DNA from: Orychophragmus violaceus
Lineage: Eukaryota; Streptophyta; Magnoliopsida; Brassicales; Brassicaceae
Length of the DNA: 64,000 nucleotides
Assembly (NCBI GenBank): GCA_030180135.1
Contig: CM058236.1
Coordinates: 55,579,728 to 55,643,727, forward strand
Reading direction: 5' to 3'
The notes below the pieces were generated by a model that saw only the letters and a list, made by a program, of their open reading frames with translations, made no database searches and was not told the DNA's origin. This document shows positions 11,335 through 22,981 of this stretch, in pieces; within the stretch, counting starts at the first letter, position 1, and every line of letters starts with the position of its first letter. The position numbers and the translations under genes were made by a program.

Positions 11335-11665
11335 TTCAAGCGATATGAAATCATCTCTTCAAACCTAAGCGACCTGAAACGGTCCCTCCAAATCGAACGA
11401 ACTGAAATGATCGTCCCAAAATAAGCGACCTGAAACGGTCCCTCTATATTGAACGAACTGAAATGGTCGTCCCAAAATAAGCGACCTGAAACGGTCCCTC
11501 TATATTGAAGGAACTGAAATGGTCGTCCCAAAATAAGCGACTTGAAACGGTCCTACTATATTGAACGAACCGAAATGGTCGTCCCAAAATAAGCGACCTG
11601 AAACGGTCCCTTTAAACTGAAAGAACTGAAATTATCGTCCCAAAGTAAACAACCTGAAACGGTTC
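11335..11665 (+). repeat. Tat-1 minisatellite, about 56-bp dimeric unit
   Basis: Roughly five tandem dimers combine a half-unit around GCGACCTGAAACGGTCCCTC with a half-unit around GAACTGAAATGGTCGTCCC. The halves are related, so the array grew from an approximately 28-bp monomer by doubling. Tat-2 has only scattered monomers with TGAAATTATCTCTTC at 34545-34690. Tandem repeats after pol are common in Tat-lineage elements. Confidence 0.85.
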
Positions 11666-12294
11666 CAGAACGATCTGAAATGATCCCTCAAAAACCTAAA
11701 ATTCTTCCAACCTTATACAGGTTAGAAAAATTGGGGGGGGGGGGGGGGGGGGGGGGGGGCTACCCCCTCCCTTTAAGCAAAAACAACGAGGTCGGGTCTA
11801 CATCAAGACAGATAAAACGAGACAGCTGCTCACATAAAACGGCCTCCACACACATTCAAATTAAATATATGTAAGTCTACTTCGATTTATCATATACTTA
11901 GAAATTTTCGTTGAACGCCAAGCTCGAACTCTACACATTAAAAGAGTTGAACCTCGAACAAATTTTAGGAGGAACTCGAGCTCAAGTTTGTTCAAGCTAA
12001 AAGTTCATTGAGAACTCCCTAAGGCAATTCGATTCAAGCTATTCATTCGATCCCTCTAAAGAGGTTCGAGTCGCCATAACGGCCAATCCTATGCTAAGGC
12101 ATCAAAACAGTCGAATCTATGCTAAGGCATGCAAGATTGAAAGACGATTCATAAATAAAACGAGGACTTAACGTCCTCAATGTCGCCAAAGCCCGCTAAG
12201 GGCAACGTCAAAACCAAATAAAAAGCCCCCTTGGGCAACGAAAGTCTGGAAAAGGAACAAAAAGCCCTCTCGGGCAACAACAACAATAGGTTAT
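11666..12294 (+). other. Tat-1 spacer with G27 homopolymer
   Basis: This is a non-coding spacer between the minisatellite and the 3' end of the antisense gene. It contains 27 consecutive G at 11733-11759, replaced in Tat-2 by ordinary sequence near 34745. It also holds imperfect short repeats around CTATGCTAAGGCAT (12091, 12118) that recur in Tat-2 near 34953. No coding region is supported. Confidence 0.6.
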
Positions 12295-14644
12295 TCAAAA
12301 CGCAGCAAAAGAAGAGTCTCCGGCCTGGCCCTCTGCCTCGTCACCCGCCTCCCTTCCTGGCCGAGATTCGACCTCGTCAAGCATCCTCGGACCGGTCTCA
12401 GTCGGAGGAACAGGCGGAGGATCCGCCATGGTCACGGAATCCTCCGACACTGCCGGCAAGACAAGCTTGCCAATGCTAAAGTCGGAGACTGCCGCGGCCT
12501 CCATCTCCGTTGTGGCGAGTCGCTTCTTCTCAGCCAACTTAAGTACCTCCTGGATCTTATCAACCTCTCCAGCCGTGATCTCAGCGATGAGTTCGATGTT
12601 GGCCAAAGTTTCTTGAAGACAAATCTCGGCACTAGTCTCGATCTTCCTTTCTCGGATTTCTCCTTGACTCCGGCCAGAATCACTAGATACTGGTCATTAG
12701 CTCTTTTCGAGCCCTACGAAGCGCGACCCGGCTCGATTCCTCGACAGTTCGAATTTGAGCCTCAGCGGTGCTAAGCTGACGAGACAGCTCCTCTTCTCTC
12801 CTCTCAAGGCGCGCGATCCTGGCCTCCGCAACAGCGTGGTCCGCGACCCTCTTCTTCAAACGCTCCTCCCTAGCCAAATCTTCCTGGAGCTCGGCGTTCA
12901 TCTGGGTGGCAGCCTCCCGAGCAGACACGAGCTCGTAAGTCTGAGCATCTAACACCTCGTTCTCGGACCGAGCCGCATACGTAGTCACAGCCTCCACAAC
13001 CTGCGAAGAACGTCGACTTAGCAAAAAGGGAAAAGAAAAGTTAACACTCCAGAGAAAAGGGACCGAAGCAAAACATCTCACCTTCCCGACGAAAGCCATC
13101 ATCTCAGAATACGCGTTACCGAGAATCATTTCTCCGATAACCGGGAGTTGAGTGCCCGCGGGCCTAAAGCGCCTCAGCAGACGGACCGCACCTTCTGGGT
13201 CGTCAACAATCGAACACTCTTCTTGATCCGATTCCCCCGGACTCCCTCCCACGTCTACCTTATGACGTTTTGGCGAGGGAGGAAGAGACCCTCCTCGGCT
13301 CCGATGGTCTGCCCCCCGGAGCCGTATGGGCGAGGGTCGCATGAAACGATCACCTCGGATTGAGGCAAAGCCACCCCCCCCCCCCCCCCCCCCCCCCCCG
13401 TTCGACCAAAGGAGGAGACGTGTCCGCGATCCCCGCAGTCGTTTCCTCTAGCCCCATCGCCGGAGGAAGCAGGGTCTGAGCGGGAAGAGGGGGACAAGCT
13501 GGAGGAGGAGGAGGGGCCCGACCAAGGTCAAAGAGAATAGCATTACTCAGGTTGCCCGCCTCCATCTTATCGACCAGTTCGACCGGGTCTTTCCCGTTCT
13601 GGCGACTGCTTACTCTACGAGACAATGTCTCGCGAGGAGGGGTGCTAGTAGTCGAGCTGTCTCCCGGAAGAGGTCGAGCTATATATAAAAAAGGGGAGTC
13701 AGACAAATCAAAATGACGATAAACAAAAACCTTGCAACCAGACTACTCACTCTCTCCTGTCCGCTTGGCAATACAAAGCGGAGGCTGAATAGCTTGAGCC
13801 GGGAGAGCTCGGGAGGGTTCGGAAGGAAGCAACGGGTTTTGGGGAACCTGCGGACGATCCAATGGAGCCCGCTCAGGGTCGATCCGCAGAGCAGCCTGCA
13901 CGCGCTCAACTGTGAAGCTGCCCCAATTAACAGCACCCCCTCTCAGTTGGGCTATCAAAGTCTCCGTGATCGGGTAGATAGCAAGAGATTCGGGAGCCTC
14001 TGTAATAAAAACCAAAACAAATAAGGGATGACCCCGACAACCGAAAAGAATCAAGCACTAAAACTCGGGTCTTACCAACACTGGACGTCCACCGAGACGG
14101 GATGACTGAGTAGTTGAAATCCCCGACCGAATGATGAGTTACCCTGAAGAAGAAGTATCGGTCCTTCCATACATCCTTCGTCGGAACATCGTCGAGGATC
14201 CGCCCGAAACGAGGCGAAAGATAATACGTCCCTGGGAAGTGAGTATTATTTTTCACTGAGCAAACTCGCATAAGTTCCTCAGGCCCAAACTCGATTCCCT
14301 CTTCCGCGGCCCTGACCCCGAGTCCGATGATGTACCGGACAAAGTTCGGCGTCATCTGATGGAACACCAATTGTAGTTGGGCTAGCACCAAAGAAATTAA
14401 GCGGGGAATAGGGAAGAAAAGCCCGCACTTCTCGAAATAAGTATATGAGGCACAGCAATAGCCTTCCACCGCAGTCTCCGGTGACATCGCCGACGACGGA
14501 ATTACTATCTCCACCTCCGGTGGAATCCGACATATCCTCCGTAACCGTTCGATATGATTCACGGTTAGGGCAGACAGCGGATGTGGGCCAAAATGATCCC
14601 GCCGCCATACTTGTACAAGCCCCTGTCGCATCTCTCAGAGCCAT
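12295..14644 (-). pseudogene. Tat-1 antisense accessory gene (4 exons)
   Basis: This gene lies antisense to pol, tail to tail with integrase. Predicted exons are 14644-14076, 13999-13751, 13678-13082 and 13001-12295. Introns are 76, 72 and 80 bases with GT...AG ends (GTAAGA/TTACAG, GTGAGT/ATATAG, GTGAGA/TCGCAG). All three have counterparts at the same places in Tat-2, and the reading phase is kept across each junction. Exon 1 has a domain including GYCCASYTYFEKCGLFFP and GIEFGPEELMRVCSV, which resembles the plant family Pfam calls putative gypsy type transposon (PF04195, recalled rather than searched). Exon 3 is proline-rich. Exon 4 is a charged coiled coil (VADHAVAEARIARLERREEE). Damage: an extra T near 14608, a C26 tract in exon 3 and a deletion near 12690. 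Function is unknown. Confidence 0.75.
13374..13399 (+). repeat. C26 homopolymer inside antisense gene exon 3
   Basis: Twenty-six consecutive C (G on the coding strand) interrupt exon 3. Tat-2 lacks the tract at the equivalent position near 36300. It would encode polyglycine or shift the frame. Confidence 0.85.
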
Positions 14645-15240
14645 AGAAAGTGGTGTATCGGAATAAGGAAAGCTAAAGGTTTTTAGGGGAGAACTTTTCC
14701 GATGACGAAAGAAAAAACCAGAGCAAGAAAGAAACACGAAGTAAAATTGAGAAGGAAAGAAGTTACCCTCGACAATATGAGAAAATATTTGTAGTGGGAG
14801 TCGTGCAAAATCTCAACCGTACGATTCCAAGCTCGTAATAATTATGAGAATATCGAGGCGTTTTGGATTCCTCACTTTCTCTTTATCTTAACCGTTAATT
14901 CAAGATCAACGGCTACGAACGCATGACAGCTAGGTCACATCAGCGAAAGATCGAGCCTGAAAAGACTCTTTGTGACCCTCGAATCTCAGCCGTTAGTAAG
15001 CGACCAGATACACAGTGGGAGATGAGGCTCGCTTAAAGAATACACGCCATGACTGCCGACGCGCCAACAAGCAAGTCAGTTCGACCCACGCGCCCGTCCT
15101 TAACCGTTGTATCGGAACTAGATCTACGGACGGGGCGAAAGTAATCATTAGGTCTATCACACTCGAGGCACAAACTTCTTCCCGAGAACGTCAACCACCC
15201 ATAAAACTCGACTTCTCGAAATTAATGGGATGGGGGCTAT
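14645..15240 (+). other. Tat-1 spacer between antisense gene and 3' LTR
   Basis: No ORF is supported. The region is collinear with Tat-2 37484-38090 and ends in the purine-rich AATGGGATGGGGGCTAT just before the LTR, the likely polypurine tract. The promoter of the antisense gene would be expected here. Confidence 0.55.
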
Positions 15241-15490
15241 TGTTGGTATTGGATTTCCCTCTAAGAAATCCGGCCCATTGACAAATAAAACAAAGGCCCA
15301 TAATCATGAGCCCGTTCCATAATCAAGACAGAGAGATCAACTGTTATCCTTTGTTGGGCCCATACGATTAACATCTTGACAAGGCCCATGCAACGCTGAA
15401 GTGAGAGGCGTTCGAGCTCGAGCTCGATAGAAGACGATACAGGGATAGAGCGACCAGGTCTTCGTCATTTCAACGGATTCCCGTACAGCA
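15241..15490 (+). repeat. Truncated Tat-1 3' LTR
   Basis: It starts TGTTGGTATTGGATTTCCCT and follows the Tat-2 LTR (20234) for about 250 bp. It includes the near inverted repeat around CTCTA and the GAGCTCGAGCTC palindrome. Similarity stops near 15485-15496, so about 290 bp of the LTR is lost, by deletion or replacement. Confidence 0.85.
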
Positions 15491-17968
15491 AAGTGCCCCA
15501 GGGTGGGTGGAGTGAGTGGTGCGTGTGTGGTGCGGAGTTGCTACGTCGTCATGAGCAGTCAGGGATCCGTCGGATCTGACAATGGCCAGCCAGGGCTGCA
15601 TGTTCCTGGATACTATTGGGAGTCGCGCACGTCGAACCGTCCCCCGATACCTCTACGAGCTCTAGTGGGCGCTTCAGCGGCATCGACTGATCATACACTG
15701 TTGTCGGTACCTCTACCTACGTCGATGCAGGATGACGCAGACACCGATGATCCATTCGTTGGAATGTTGGATTGGTTTGGACTTGCGGATGTGGAGTTTC
15801 TGCCTTTACCACCTCAGGCACCCGAGCAGGCCGCTCAGCCGGAGCCACATGAGCCTATTCTGGAGGGACCAGAGGTTCCCGTGCCTTTCAACATGGGAGA
15901 CTTCGTTCTTATCTCGCTACCTGCAGGATTCGACCTGGATATTGAGCCACTTGACCCTTATCAGCATTAGATTTGGGAGGGTCATGTTGCCGAGCAGACT
16001 GCCATGCTCGCCGATGCATTGGAGCAGTGTGTTGGCATGCATCACCAGCCGCGCCGTTAGTCCCAGTCATCTTCCTTGTCGCCTGAGTCATCTGAGTCAC
16101 CGTCAGAGTCAACGGAGTCGCCGCCACCATAGATGACACAGTACCCTCAGTGTAGCGCATGTGGAGCTCGGGGCTTACACTTTCATTGGTGTCCCCGTCT
16201 GGTCGACCCACGATACCGGGAACCATACCAGCCTGTACCGCCCCCGACTTTTGCCAGGTCTGTGGCAACGGCGGCCACCATGCACCTATATGCTCGATCG
16301 CTGGCCCATGACCTAGTATGCTAGATCCAGGACCCAGCATACCAGACCCAGGACCCAGCCGGCCACCCCCAGCCCCACCTATTTTCTGCCAGCTTTTTGA
16401 TCGAGTGGGCCACACCGTACGTCTCTGTCCAATGGCCGAGCCGAACCATGTCGCTATTCCATCTCGCAGCGCGCACCCTCAGCATCTCCCTGGCACACCT
16501 GCCAGCGGCTTCTCCTGCGAGTCGTATTGTCGCCTCTGTTGGGCATTTTGGTCTTGTTGGAGACGCTAGGTTAGGGTTAGAGTAGCCAGGTAAGTATGGG
16601 CTCTAATCTAATTTTGTGAATATAGATCGGCTTATTATCGTCTCTGGCGAATTTCGGGTATGCAGCGGGCGCGATTTTGTTTTTGGTTATGGTAGCGACC
16701 GCTTATGTAGTAGACTCTGGTCAACTGATCTACTAAAAACCTTTGTATATATGATTTGACGTTTTATGTATGTGGTGGTTGCAGAGTGTTCGGCTTATCA
16801 TTTTGAGTAACATAGTAATTATTTTGCATGCGTGTGATGGTTATGAATGCAATTCAATTACAATGTGAAACCAAATGATGAGCGGAACAACCGATCGCTC
16901 ATCATAACCCAAGACACAACCGCACCGACGCACCCTGGCCGATCTATTGTTTGATTGAGTGTGGTAATTGTTTCATTTTGTTCCTTGCTTATTTGATTCA
17001 TTCGATGCATTGCGTGATGCGCTAGATTGCTAGGGTTTTGCATCTTGTTTTGGTATTTTAGCCTCGTTAGGTTGGTAGTTGTGTGTATTAGAGATTGTTA
17101 GGTTGTTAGAATGTGCTTAATTATTAAGAGTACCAGATAGATCTGTGAGACAGGAATAGTTAGCGAACCCCTAATTAAGCGTTAAGCCAGACCCGAGATT
17201 GGTTGTGTTCGGAGGCTTATTCACGAGGAAGCAGAATTATAGAGTATTGTTATTTAATCATGGGTAACCGTTGAGTACATGATTAAGTAACCATATTCCT
17301 ATGAGAAAATGACATCGGGAATAAGTTAGGACGGATCCAACCACTTCAGTGGAATGTTTTTGACTTATATTGCAAGACGAGATAGACGATGTGACATGAA
17401 TACGAGACCGAACCCGAACCCGAAAGTGAAGTAAAGTGCAAGCTAAACGAGAGACAGTTTACCCGAGCAGTGAGGGATCCAGTACGAGGTATCAACAACG
17501 AGCAGCCAGTATGATGAGTTAGCAAAAATATGAGGGAAAGCGTCAGTATCAGTGTGAGGATCAACTTGAAGCTAACAATGAGGAGCAGTTCCGGATTCTT
17601 ATAGCGTGAAGGGAAGAGATCAGATTCTTGAAGAGTGTCCAAGAAAGGAAGGTAAGTGTTGGGATAGTTATGGAAGTCGGAGCGAAGTGGGGAAGCCAGA
17701 AGTGAGAATCAGAGCAAAGTAGGGTGACGCGAACGAGTTCAGAGTTTGGAATGAAGCGATTCCGTCAAGAGTAGTGAGTAAGCGGACAGAATAAAGACCG
17801 ACAAGGAAGTATGTGCGAGTCAGAAATGTGTCAGTAAGCATCGGTAGTCGATTCAGTAGATCAATGTTCGAATAGTAAAGCAGCGGAGTAAGTACAGTAA
17901 GGACTTATGGGGTTTGGCGCCAATTCAAAGTCTATCAGTGACGGAGAATTCGGGGACCGAATTCCTGT
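15491..17968 (+). other. Degenerate internal region of an unclassified, probably gypsy-like element
   Basis: The stretch lies between the truncated Tat-1 LTR and a polypurine-like tract at 17969. Traces of coding are a short ORF (15551-15970), an SPESSESPSESTESPPP stretch (16075-16127) and two zinc-knuckle-like relics: CSACGARGLHFHWC near 16152 and CQLFDRVGHTVRLC near 16387. The second looks like a CCHC knuckle with its second Cys changed to Phe. 16590-17960 holds no supported gene. The order fits a decayed gag region, but the family is not identified. Confidence 0.4.
15551..15970 (+). pseudogene. Hypothetical acidic proline-rich ORF, possible gag relic
   Basis: From the ATG at 15551 (MSSQGSVGSDNGQPG) the frame runs about 139 residues. 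It is rich in Pro, Asp and Glu, with PLPPQAPEQAAQPEPHEP near its middle. Reading on past the stop at 15968 continues a similar composition. I do not recognise a domain. Downstream zinc-knuckle-like relics suggest retroelement gag, but this is weak. Confidence 0.35.
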
Positions 17969-17981
17969 AAGTGGGGAAGGA
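17969..17981 (+). promoter_or_regulatory. Polypurine tract before long LTR
   Basis: AAGTGGGGAAGGA immediately precedes TGTAATAC, a typical gypsy polypurine tract/LTR junction. It follows the end of a short reading frame, as in many plant chromoviruses. Confidence 0.5.
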
Positions 17982-20233
17982 TGTAATACTATGTTTCCAA
18001 AAATGGGGTCAACGGGCAAAAGCAATGTCAACAGGGGCAAAATTGTACTTTTGCCAAAGTTGGAGGGCATTTTGGTAATTTTTCCAAAATGCAAGACGGA
18101 AGCGGAGACGGGCTCAATGTTCTTCTTTTTAATTAAAGAAAACATTTAGAAGACTAGAAATGGAAGAAACATAGTTTAAACAAGTTTTTCGGACTATCGG
18201 GAATGGAAACCGATAGAGCCGAGAAATATTGTAAAATCCATAACCGGAGATATAGAAGTCCAAATGAGGTGATTCAAGTTGCTTAATTCATCTGAAATCA
18301 TGAAGAAGCTGATTGGTTTTTGGAGGATTTATGGAAGCATATAAGTAGTTTTTAAAATATTAAACACAAAACGGCTAAACCGAAGCATCAGAAGGGAAAT
18401 ATGAGCTTCTACAGAATGTGTGGTGCAATTCTATTGGTCAAAAACCACTCTATGAAGACATGTGGCACTCCCCTGATGGCGCCACCTCTCTTTTTTGGTG
18501 CAATGCATGAGAATGGGTCATTGCATTATGTTTTTTTTTGTATGGAATCAACTATCCCATCAAGTTCATTCACTCAAGGAGCTCACATTCACTTCACCTG
18601 AGCTATCTCTCTCAAGCTCTGTCGATTCCTCATCTCTCCTCTCTCCAAAATTCATCAAAAAACCCCCAAGAATCCCTTGGAATCTGCAAAGAAACTCAAG
18701 AACATTCAAGGTGTTCTTGGGTGTTCTTCATTACTTCCACCACACTCAACTCAAATAACTTCTAAACCATTGTGGTTCTCACCAAGGCACCTGCACCAGT
18801 GGATTCACCTTGTTTCCCCCATCAACCGCCACCCATCTCTTGCCATCGCCGGAGGTCGCCGGAGGTCGCCGGAATCCCGCCGGAGATCCACCGCCGGCGA
18901 GGTTCTTCTTCCATTCTCCCTCCTTTGGCTAGTTGAAGTGTTTTATCACCTCTCAGAAGCTTCTCATCAGTCTCAGGAGTGTTCTAAGACACTGGAGGGT
19001 TATATTGGTCGCCGTAAAAGCCTTGAACCGGCTGGTCAATGCCGGACCACCGCCGATCAATGCCGGAGTTGCTTGCCGGAAAACCACCTCCGTCGCCGTT
19101 TCTTCAGCCGGTTCGATAGAGGTTTGAATATAATTGATTCAAGGTAAATTTGGGTTGGTTAAAGCAATTGGGAGAGGTTTAGTTAAACCGGTCAACTCAA
19201 TTGGTCAAACCCGGTTTAACCGGTCAACATTTTGATTTGGACCGGTTTAGCTAAACTGGTCAATTGATTTCGGTTCAAGACGGTTAAGTTGGTTAGGGAT
19301 TTGGTCAACGATTCAAGAGGAGTCAACGGTCAAAGTCAACGGTCGCTGGTCAATGGTCAATGTCACCGGTCAGCGCCGGTCAACGCCGGAGATCGAGCCG
19401 ATCAACGCTCGGTCAATGGCCGTTTCTGATTTCGATAGTTTGGAGTGTTCGTGTCAGGGTTCGGGAAGTTCGGGAAGTCAGTTGTTCGGTCTCGGTATCC
19501 GTCCATCCATCCGTCCGCATATCCACTGTCAGTCGGCTTAACTGTAGCATAGTTAGATAATCATATAGACCGAGAACCTAAATCCGTAGTCTAGGATTGC
19601 ATACCCGTTAATTGAATTGAATTGATTGTTTAACCCGGATTATCGGTTAATCCTGAACTGGTTAGGTTAATTGAAATGCATGCTAGGTAATTAAGGTTAA
19701 TCAGCTGAGTGCCGTTAGGATGTTAATAATAATTGATTGATGCATTCATATATAGAACCTTATGTGCATATATACGTATTAAGAACAATATTAATGAACC
19801 TATATACGGGAATTAAGACGACCCTAAAATACCCGAGTAAAACACTTAACGAACGTATAGAATATATAACAGGTGGGTTAGGTTAAATAGTCGGGTTAAG
19901 GGTTAATGAACTAAAGTTAAGTAATAATGAGACGTCGGGCAGTTAGTAAGGTTACTAACTCTAAACCGACGGATGGAGGAGTTATTAAAAGATACTTAGG
20001 AAAGGATAATTAATAGAGTTGTGTAAGTGTTGACCCGTCTACGGGTTAGCAATCCGCTAATCCAAAGTAGCGGACCAAATGAGATTAAAAGACATTAACA
20101 AATCTTAAAGGCCTGCTTAATTGTTTGTATCCGTGTTGTTGTTTTGATGTTGTGTGTGCTGTGTGCAGGCTTGTGCTTAGACTACTCCGGTGTAGGGCCG
20201 GGTAGACGGTTGCGTGATACTAACGTCGCTCAT
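17982..20233 (+). repeat. Probable long gypsy LTR, left part (split by Tat-2)
   Basis: The region starts TGTAATACTATG after a polypurine tract. Early on it has the low-complexity style of Del/Tekay-type LTRs (GGGCATTTTGGTAATTTTTCC), then a CCGG-rich section with repeats of GGTCAACGCCGG and GGTTTAACCGGTCAAC (18840-19400), then AT-rich sequence. There is no long convincing ORF: open frames at 18677-19147 are created by the CCGG repeats. It appears to continue after Tat-2 at 38627. With both parts the LTR would be about 3 kb. The right end is not defined. Confidence 0.45.
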
Positions 20234-20769
20234 TGTTGGTACTGGATTTCCCTCTAGGAAATCCGGCCCATTAACAAACAAGACAAAGGCCCATATCTAT
20301 GAGCCCGTTCCAGGATCAAAGACGAAGAGACGAGCCGATTCATTTGTTGGGCCCAAGCGAATGACGCTTTGACGAGGCCCAAGTGATGCCGAAGTAAGAG
20401 GCGATCGAGCTCGAGCTCGGCAGGAGACGACGTGGAGATAGAGCGACTCGGTCTTTGCCAGTTCAACTGATCCGCGAGAATCACGGGGATCGTTACGAAG
20501 GAGAGGCCAAAATATCGGAACAGAGAGATCAGAGTCGAGACTATTTAAAGAAGAAGTGGCGATCCATTCAAGATAGATTAACCCTAACTTAGAACACTTC
20601 GACTAGATAGCTCGATCATCATACTTTGTACTCTCTTTTCGATTGTGTTTGTTCTATCTCGACGATCAATCTCAATAAAGTCTTTGATTCATAGGAAACT
20701 ATACCATTTCTATATCCTAAAGTCCAAATCCACGAATACAAATTCTTAGTGTGAATCCCGGATCTCACA
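20234..20769 (+). repeat. Tat-2 5' LTR
   Basis: It is the same length as the 3' LTR, with TG...CA ends. GGATTTCC (20244-20251) and GGAAATCC (20257-20264) form a perfect inverted repeat ten bases from the LTR start. A GAGCTCGAGCTC palindrome lies near 20407. Candidate TATA: TATTTAA at 20542. Confidence 0.95.
20542..20548 (+). promoter_or_regulatory. Candidate TATA box in Tat-2 LTR
   Basis: TATTTAA lies in GAGACTATTTAAAGAAG and is conserved in the 3' LTR near 38399. It is the best core-promoter match in the LTR. Confidence 0.4.
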
Positions 20770-20770
20770 T

Positions 20771-20790
20771 TTGGCGCCGACTGTGGGGAC
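20771..20790 (+). promoter_or_regulatory. Primer-binding site of Tat-2
   Basis: TTGGCGCCGACTGTGGGGAC follows the 5' LTR after a single T. TGGCGCC is the expected complement of a tRNA 3' end carrying CCA. I do not assign the tRNA. Confidence 0.8.
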
Positions 20791-20843
20791 TATCTATAGT
20801 TTTTCCTGTCTTAAGAATCAGATCTTAGATCCGATAGATCGAG

Positions 20844-22900
20844 ATGAATCCCGACCAATCTGGCTCTCCCAGCGCCACACCACCGGTTGACCACTCTCAA
20901 ACGGTCGACAACGTTCCTCAGAACACCATCGGGGTAAGAAGCATGGGTCAGACCGATGGCGTGTTGACGAGCTCTGTCTCAGTCTCCACGACCTCGGCAC
21001 CGGCCGGCTCAGTCTCCCAAACAATCGCGACGAGCCAGACTCCGAAAAATGTTTTGTCAGGAACTAACGATCCGAGCAGAAACTGGGTGTGGATAAGAAA
21101 CAATTCGATTCCCACCCCTGGAGGCGGATCTGGAACAACCAGACCCAATTCGCCACTGTCCTCTGCTCCACAGCGACAAAGCCCGGATGATCTCGCTGAA
21201 ATCCGTTCGATGTTAAGCATTTTGGTAAACCGAACGAGAAACAACGAGGCAAGCGCACGGGCCCAAGAGATTGCGAACCGCTCTCTGGCCGCGCAGCTCG
21301 ATGAACAGGAAAGGCGCATTAACGCCCGTCTTGAAGAGCTCGCTAGCCAAAACCAGGGGGTAGATCAACACACGATCCACGAACCCCTATAAGTCCCCCA
21401 CCGTGTACACGCTTGGACTTCTCCCAGGTGGTAACTCCACCGGGAACGTCGGGGAATTTCGCCAGTACGTCAAATAGCGGCTTTCGCCCTATAATGACGC
21501 CCATCGCGACTCCAACCCCATTCGGTTCAAATTCAACAATCACAGATCCAACCGGATCGGGAAGTCGACCATTACCCGGGCCACCACCTTTCCCAAGTAG
21601 TTTGAATATCCGGCCGAGGCAACTAGGAGGCTCTGCTTTCGCCTCGAGCTCAGGAACCGTTAACGGGTCAAATACGGTACAGTTTCGAACGCCGCAGGTC
21701 GACCAGACGGGATCGTTTCCAGCAATCGATCTCCTCGACCCCGCTTTCCCTGGACAAATGTCCAATCAAGCAGAAGCCCAGTTCGCGCCTCCGACAGGCG
21801 ACGACCACGATATGCTTAGACAATATATTGAACAAGCTAAGGCTCAGTTCGTCAGTCTGAGCTCCAAAGTTCACATGGCGACAAGCGCGGCGCCCGACAT
21901 CGATCGAGTGATCGAAGAAACGCGACAAACGCGGTTCACAAACCGGATCGCCTTCGCAAGAATCCGAGAAATCAAGAAAACTAAATTTCCGGAATTCTCT
22001 GGGAAGTCGGACCCCAAAGCCCATATCAGGGCATTCCGACTAGCGATGGCAAGGGTATACCTTACCGACGAGGAGAGAGAGCCGGCTTTCTGCAGGCTCT
22101 TCGCCGAAAACCTATCGGGCTCCGCCCTAGAATGGTTTGCTGGACTGGAAGAAAGGTCCATCGACAACTTCACCCAGTTCATGACGGCTTTCCTCAAACA
22201 ATACTCCGTCTTTATCGAGGAAAAGACTACTGAGGCAGCTCTATTTGGCGTCTCCCAAAAACCCGACGAATCGCTTCGCTCGTACATCGACCGATTTAAG
22301 GAAATAAAATCCAAAATCGCAAACCCACGAGACGAAGTAGCTATAGAAGCACTGCGACGTGGACTATGGTATTCAACCAGATTCCGCGAGGAAATAACAG
22401 TCCGCAAACCTCAAACACTCGATGACGCCCTTCATCGCGCATCGGCCTTCGCTCGCCTCGAGGACGAAACCAGGACCCTCAGAGAAAAGCATCGAAAAGA
22501 AAAGAACCCTTCAGGCTCGCAGAACTCGAACTCGAAAAAGGATTCCCGTAAATCAGGGAACGTCAATGAGGTCGAGAGCCCGAAAAGCTCGAAGAAATTC
22601 GAGTTCGACAAGGAAAAATTCTGTGAATTTCACAACAAAAGATGACACTCGACCGAAGATTGCTATACTCGAGCTAAAGCCGAGGCTCAAAAGCGAGAGT
22701 CCGAAAGCAAACAAGACTCCGAAGTCGTGGGGGAAACTCCATCCGACAAAAAGGAAAGTAAATAGACCAAAGAGTCGAACACCAAGAGGCCTTCTCAAAA
22801 TAAACGAGAACGAACAAAGGAGCCGGAATCTCCCGAAACACTTCCTCAGGGGTCGCGGAAGCGAGTTGAGTTTATTCTCGGCGAGCTCAGCCTGAGCGGC
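20844..22900 (+). pseudogene. Tat-2 gag
   Basis: The capsid polyprotein is in pieces. An N-terminal, Ser/Thr/Pro-rich part runs 20844-21392 (MNPDQSGSPSATPP) with a coiled segment near its end. The capsid domain lies in the frame 21413-22645, with FAENLSGSALEWFAGLEE and TEAALFGVSQKPDESLRSYI typical of the retrotransposon gag family. The frame stops at 22643-22645 inside the zinc knuckle CEFHNKR-stop-HSTEDC, where one codon appears changed to TGA. The remaining basic tail is out of frame. Confidence 0.88.
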
Positions 22901-22980
22901 ACCCCGGAAGGTTCAGCGTTATCCCCACCTCCGGCTCCCGTTAAGAGTTTACGCTCACGAATCAATCTCCCTCGTCTCTG

Positions 22981-22981
<1 letters not shown>

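Larger units (their letters stand above)
8017..15490 (+). mobile_element. Tat-lineage gypsy element (Tat-1), 3' part, split by Athila-1
   Basis: The sequence is collinear with Tat-2 (23407 onward) through protease, RT, RNase H, a second RNase H-like domain, integrase, a spacer, an antisense gene and the start of a 3' LTR. The second RNase H after the first is a hallmark of Tat-lineage elements. The 5' half lies left of the Athila-1 insertion, outside the window. The copy is badly decayed: stops in protease, an approximately 640-bp deletion in RT, frameshifts, and an LTR cut off after about 250 bp. Confidence 0.9.

Noticed and set aside
13255..13497. Minus-strand frame with a long glycine run
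   Set aside because: The glycine run is the C26 homopolymer. The real exon 3 of the antisense gene runs through here in frames that the tract disrupts.
16858..17642. Two minus-strand ORFs (about 61 and 98 aa)
   Set aside because: No recognisable domain, low-complexity hydrophobic content, and no homologous copy in the window.
18677..19147. 156-aa ORF in CCGG-rich sequence
   Set aside because: It is produced by GC-rich repeats (GCCGGAGGTCGCCGG, GGTCAATGCCGG) within the probable LTR. Overlapping frames are equally open and no domain is visible.
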